From: Dillenia suffruticosa
Taxonomy: Eukaryota; Streptophyta; Magnoliopsida; Dilleniales; Dilleniaceae
Reading direction: 5' to 3'
Length of the DNA: 64,000 bases
NCBI GenBank assembly: GCA_033439265.1
Contig: JAVTVX010000026.1
Location: 3,089,501 to 3,153,500, forward strand
The notes beneath the pieces are model-generated. The model worked only from the letters and a program-made list of their open reading frames with translations. It was not told the DNA's origin and did not search any database. The stretch's first letter is position 1, and each line of letters opens with the position of its first letter. The translations under genes were made by a program, and so were the position numbers. Positions 59,656 to 64,000 of this stretch are shown in pieces.

Positions 59656-60211
59656 TTTTTTTGTAGTGAAAAAAGAATACCACTCTAGGGACTCAAACCC
59701 GCAGCCTCGCGGGAGAGAGGTAGATTCATCACATTTTGTGTTGATTTTCACTTTTAATCATGTTTTTCTCTTTTCTTTTCTTTTTTTTTTTGGCTCTAGC
59801 GGCTTTTGATGTAAATGAAGGTCAAATTTATAATGATGAACAAGTATATTAAGAAATAAAATTTTCACTTCAAGCACTAAAAATAAACCTAGAACTCTTC
59901 AACCACAAAAAAATGCAAAAATAAAAACATTTCGGATGCAACATACAGATATTGACAATAATATTTAACTTACACATACTATAGGTCTTAACTGACAATC
60001 TATTTGCTAGCACTATGCATTTTTATTGCCCAAATATGTTTATTCAATTCATATAAATATTTAATTGTCACAACTTATACTATTCAGTGATAACATAATG
60101 CTTCGAACCAAACTCCCTTTTTCAATAATATTTGTTTAAGTTTGGTGTAAATGTTGCAAATCAGTTATTGTAAAGGTGTATGAATTATTTGAGGAGTAGA
60201 AAGAGAGCATG

Positions 60212-61560
60212 CACTACAGAAAAATAGTATTTTTGTGACGGATTATATGACGAACTTCTTTGAAAAGTTCATCGCTAAAAATATTAGCGACGAACACGTG
60301 TTCGTCACTAATTGCCCGTTGCAAATATTAGTGACAAACTTTTCAAAATTCATAGCAAAGTTTGTGATGAATAGTGTCTCATCGCAAAATTCCGTCGCAA
60401 ATTTTACCTGCAAATAGTGTTTCGTAGCAAATTAGCGATGAACTTATTCGTCAGAAAATTTGTGACGAACAATATTTCGTCACCAAATTCCATTGTTAAT
60501 TTTACCCACAAATTATCTATCGTATCAAATTCGCGACGAAATTGGCAACAAACATTTTGCAATGAACTTAGTAATGAATTTTTTGCGATGAATTTGGTGA
60601 CGAATTTTTGTGACGAACTTAGCAATAAATTTGTACGATGAATTTGGCAACGAAATTTTGCGATGAATTTAGCGACGAACTTAGCAACGAATTTGGAAAT
60701 TTAGTAATGAATCCAAAAATTTAGTGACGAATCTGAAAATTTTGCGAGGCGAATCTAGAAATTGGCGACGAATTTTATGACAAATCTGGAAATTTTATGA
60801 CAAAAATTAATTATAATAGCATATTTTAAAAATTTTTCCCCATATGTCCTATTTCTATTTATTCATATAGCATCCAACATCATCACATAATAATGTCAAA
60901 CATCCAACAGCTATCAACATCAAATTTCTCCTGTCTCTGCTTATCCATACAACTAACCATCCAAGAACATGAATCAACTAATGATTCAACAATAACTAAT
61001 CATTTAAACCAAATATTATAAAATTAGAATAATATCAAGAGTCACAATATTCAAATGTAACAATCAAATTAATAATATTCAATATTTAAGTAATAATAAC
61101 CATCAAATAATAATAAACAGTATCAAGAGTCACCATCATCAACATCATCATCATTGTCATCATCGTCATTATAACCACACCAGTGTTATCACGAGGAGAT
61201 AGAGAAGGGAGAATCTGACTTAAAGTAGGGGCTAACTGAAGATGCACCAAGATGAGTTTCTATTATGCGCGTACCTCTCTATGTTTGTTGTCTCTTTGCG
61301 CCAGTAGGTCCTTCAAGTGGCTCACCTCTTGGGCCAATTGCATTATTTCCATCCTTACTGCTGGTGGGGAGGAGGAAGATGGGCCAGTGGTTTTGCAAGT
61401 TCTACTCAAAGAACCCATCCCAAAAACAAGAATAAATAATAAAAAAATAATATAACAACAATAAATAATTAATTTATAACAATAATAAATAATTAACATA
61501 TAATAAAAAATAATATAAAAAACATTAACATATATAAATAAAAATAAATAAAAAAAAAAA
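60212..61560 (-). mobile_element. CACTA-c: left part of a third CACTA element, right end missing
   Basis: Begins CACTACAGAAAAATAGTA inside a tandem unit, followed by about 600 bp of subterminal GCGACGAA-type repeats and a TnpA C-terminal piece. No right terminal inverted repeat is found before the array resumes at about 61965, and it resumes at an earlier point of the unit than it left. The right part was therefore lost by deletion or recombination. Confidence 0.8.
61265..61432 (-). pseudogene. TnpA-like C-terminal coiled-coil fragment of CACTA-c
   Basis: The minus strand reads GMGSLSRTCKTTGPSSSSPP, then AVRMEIMQLAQEVSHLKDLL and AQRDNKHREVRA. It is clearly homologous to the C-terminal exon of the CACTA-b TnpA gene (about 50700-50540). 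The exon may start after a splice acceptor near 61432. CAT/ATC microsatellite sequence follows at 61138-61175, as in CACTA-b. The rest of the gene is absent. Confidence 0.75.
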
Positions 61561-61964
61561 GATGATGAAGGGAGGTGATGCCTCCCAGAACGGCAGCCTT
61601 GCCGCTGGTATACAAGCGACTAAAACAAGAAGCAAACTGAAAGTTGGTGATAGATGTGTTAAACCAAAATCATAATATATCAAAAACAATGCATCAAAAG
61701 CAAGTCCAAGTATTTGTCTCCACCAGTTGCCAACCTAACAAGATTAATTGATTAGCACAGAGAAGCTAAAACTAGCTAACCAGTTGCATGAGCACGCATG
61801 CACGCATAATAATTATCATAGTGCATCTTATACTAGAATAGGAAACATCCTGTTCTGAAAAATGATAAAAGAGGTATAAATGGCCCCTAATAATAAGTTA
61901 GATGGATTTCCACAACCTCATAAACAAATCAAGGACGGAATTAGAAAACAGGAAACTAACAAAA
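61561..61964. other. Unassigned sequence at the broken end of CACTA-c
   Basis: About 400 bp of ordinary composition, unlike both the CACTA repeats and the tandem unit. On the minus strand TTCTTGTTTTAG (a splice-acceptor-like end) is followed by a short open stretch (RLYTSGKAAVLGGITS, about 61611-61564). It may be a captured piece of a host gene. I do not recognise the protein. Confidence 0.3.
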
Positions 61965-62578
61965 CACTCTTTATCAATAATATTTGTATATGTTTGGTGT
62001 GAAATGTTGCAAGTCAATCCTTATAAAAGTGTATGAATTATTTAAGGAGTAGAGAGAGTGCATGATCTTTAAATACTTCCTTTGCATAGTATTTGAAATA
62101 GTTTGTGGAATTTTGAATGTTGATGATAAGTGGTGGTTATGAAATCACTTAGGAAAATCTATTGAATTTCAAGTGAAAACAATTTAAAAGAAAATAAGAA
62201 AGTTAAAAAAAAAATGCCACGGTTGGAAGTCGAACCCAGAACCTCTTGGGAGAGAGAGGTAGAATCAACACATTTTGTGTTGATTTTCACTTATAATTAT
62301 GTTGGGTTTGCTCCGGTAGTCTTTGATGTACACGTTGGTGAAATATATAATCATGAATAAGCAAATTCAAAAATAAAATTTTTACTTCGAGCATTGAAAA
62401 ATTAAATAAAAAATCACCAACCATAAAAAAAATGCAAAAATAAACACCTTTTGGATGCAATATAAAGAAATTAGTAATTATATTTAACTTACATGTGTGA
62501 TGGGTCTTAGTAGTCATTCTATTTGCTTGTGCTATGCACTTTTCTTGCCCAAATATTTGTATTCACTTCATATAAAAA

Positions 62579-63140
62579 TTTGTTGAAGTCAATTTTGACT
62601 CCATGGGTAAATTGATCTTTTAACTCGAGCAAGGATCAAATGCTAATGTGTCTGCTGGTTCTTATTGAATAGGGGACCTACAAAAAGACCTACCAAAGGT
62701 GATCCGGCAAGGAAGCTCCACCACTAGAGTTTGGAAGAGTAATAAAATGGAGAATAGACTGAGAGAGCCTTAGATTAGACTGTGTAGTCTCTGTATAATG
62801 CGTGTATGTATTGCCAAAAGAACGTACCTTGCGGGTTGCATTTATTCAGTATATATAGCATGCGTTTACATGGTTAGTCTCTTACTTAGGTGTGTGAAAA
62901 CCCTACTTACCTTATAAAGAGATGGTCTAAGATCTTCCAAAATTATGAATATTGTAGCCAAAGACTTTTAGTGGATTTAGAATCCATTGAGGTTAATAAA
63001 GAAGGTTCCAGCTATCATGGAGATTTTCTTTTTTATCGGATAAGATTACTGCTGAGATTCGGGGAGATTCAAATCTTGGATGATCATAATCTTGATTTAC
63101 TCAACGAAGACATTTCCTAGTGGGAGACCATTTGGTAGTA
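62579..63140. other. Sequence right of the tandem array, LTR-like in character
   Basis: The junction with the array is at about 62578, where the unit breaks and TGTTGAAGTCAATTTTGACT begins, with a short inverted repeat. A TATA-like motif (CAGTATATATAGCATGCG, 62848-62865) and a leader-like stretch follow. A 76-codon frame at 62890-63120 has no recognisable domain. It could be the LTR or flank of an unidentified element. Confidence 0.3.
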
Positions 63141-64000
63141 ACCAAGAGGTTTAATAGAGAGTATGATTGAGCAGTGGCCGAGCAACTGAGAAAGGGCAAC
63201 TGAGCGCCTTGTTCGATCATTTTGGGTATTTATCGAGAGTTTAGTTGGTAGTCTATCTATGGTCTTTATGGTTACAGACTATTGGGTCAAGTACCATCAT
63301 TTACCCCACTCCTAATGATATTTTGGAAAAATAGTATTAGGAGTAGAGTTAATTGAGAAATTGGTAAAGGCGCAAGAGTGGAGTATTAAATGTAGGAGGT
63401 ACCAATTTGACTTTTTGTGTTTCTTTTAAAAGGGGTGTTCGATTGAGCCAATCGTACTCTATATGCTTTTTGCTATTTTCTTTTTTGTTTGTCTGTTGAG
63501 AGAGAGAATTTAGATTTTAGGCTTCGGGAGATTTGTAAAGAATAGAGATGGCTAAGGGTTTAGAATCATAAAGTTGTCATAATATTTGAAGATTAGGAGT
63601 GTAATAACGGGAAAGGAATTAGAGAATATGGTAAAAGAGATGGGATTGGGTGATGATTTTTTTATTAAAATTGTCGGTTGAGTGTAAAAGGTGGGAGTGT
63701 ATCTAGTCCTTACTTTTGAGAGTTTTTGGTAAGGTGGGGACATTTCCACTCTTATCCGTAAGTTTATGGATTGTATGATCTGCACCAGCAAGGAGGCTGA
63801 TAGTTATGTTCTAAGGATTTGTAGGCATTATACAGGCGGTGATAAGAGTTAGTACAGTTTATTTTCTAGATGAGACAAATAAGACATGTAATCTCATATA
63901 AATGATCATGGATTCTAGTCATGGATTTGTTATCACAGATGGTGGTAAGATCCTTGACTATAAGACGCTTAATGTAAAGTATTTGAAGGCTAAAAAACAA
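63141..64000. repeat. Dispersed segment R, right copy
   Basis: Shares with 30903-31721, in the same order and orientation, AACCAAGAGGTTT, AAGTACCATCATTT ... CACTCCTAATG ... TAGGAGTAGAG, and a GGTGGGAGTGT/CCTTACTTTTGAG region. It continues to the window edge. Divergence is high, with insertions and deletions. No coding sequence is recognised. Confidence 0.45.

Larger units (their letters stand above)
49249..59668 (-). mobile_element. CACTA-b: 10.4-kb CACTA (En/Spm-type) transposon with two transposase genes
   Basis: The ends are CACTACAAAAAAAGAC and the complement of CACTACAAAAAAAACAAG. The target duplication is AAA on both sides (49246-49248, 59669-59671). Inside, from the right end on the minus strand: subterminal repeats, GC-rich leader-like block (57.0-57.5 kb), TNP2-type gene (56.37-52.6 kb), TnpA-type gene (52.27-50.45 kb), subterminal repeats. 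This is the layout of plant CACTA elements. Both genes are damaged. Confidence 0.95.
31722..62578. repeat. Tandem array, unit about 670 bp, interrupted by four insertions
   Basis: The anchor GAATTATTTGAGGAGTAGAG recurs at about 31722, 32353, 32884, 36624, 37290, 37968, 38618, 39294, 39989, 40665, 41408, 49070, 60178 and 62034. Intact spacings are about 630-690 bp. Other shared landmarks are a T-arm-like block, the inverted repeat AATCAACACA/TGTGTTGATT and TTTGCTAGTGCTATGCAC. Insertions split it at 32969, 42071, 49249 and 60212. Two units carry deletions (32353-32884; around 36185). No coding potential is conserved between units. Confidence 0.9.

Noticed and set aside
62890..63120. 76-codon ORF right of the array as a gene
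   Set aside because: No domain or family resemblance, no clear promoter-intron structure and no counterpart in the left copy of segment R; kept only as part of an unassigned region.

Overview
The window is transposon-dense nuclear DNA of a flowering plant, probably a eudicot with a large genome. This is inferred from the element types (Ty1/copia, Ty3/gypsy Tekay-like and Athila-like, plant CACTA), plant-type primer-binding sites (initiator tRNA-Met and tRNA-Asp) and the absence of any intact host gene. The species cannot be named. The only host-like coding sequence I recognise is a decayed fragment resembling the N-terminus of a mitochondrial ABC transporter of the ABCB25/ATM3 type (3.6-4.0 kb, minus strand). 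Nearly every coding region is a pseudogene.

Left third (1-31 kb): a nest of LTR retrotransposons. A copia element (Copia-A, minus strand) runs off the left edge and ends in its 5' LTR at 3373. An old Tekay-like gypsy element on the minus strand (Gypsy-C) is cut into four pieces (4259-4395, 16071-17248, 27225-28641, 28891-about 30900). Three insertions split it, each with a perfect 5-bp target duplication. They are a plus-strand Tekay-like element with LTRs over 3 kb (Gypsy-A, 4396-16070, CATAG), a minus-strand Athila-like element (17249-27224, ATCAC) and a 249-bp LTR tail (28642-28890, GTTAC). Removing the inserts restores Gypsy-C in the order gag, protease, RT, RNase H, integrase, chromodomain-like tail.

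Right half (31.7-62.6 kb): a diverged tandem array with a unit of about 670 bp. Each unit has a block that, read on the minus strand, resembles a tRNA T-arm with a B-box-like core, next to a second hairpin and a perfect 10-bp inverted repeat. The array is interrupted by a non-autonomous CACTA element (32969-35609), a complete but decayed copia element (Copia-B, 42071-49056), a 10.4-kb CACTA element with TnpA-like and TNP2-like genes (49249-59668) and the left part of a third CACTA element (60212-about 61.6 kb). Related sequence lies on both sides of the array (30.9-31.7 kb and from 63.1 kb), so the array may sit inside a larger unrecognised element.

No gene here appears to work in a host pathway. 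The relationships are those of parasites: gag/pol parts within each retroelement, TNP2 plus TnpA plus subterminal repeats within the CACTA element, and younger elements inside older ones. Coordinates of decayed domains are approximate to tens of bases. LTR, TIR and TSD ends were read base by base.
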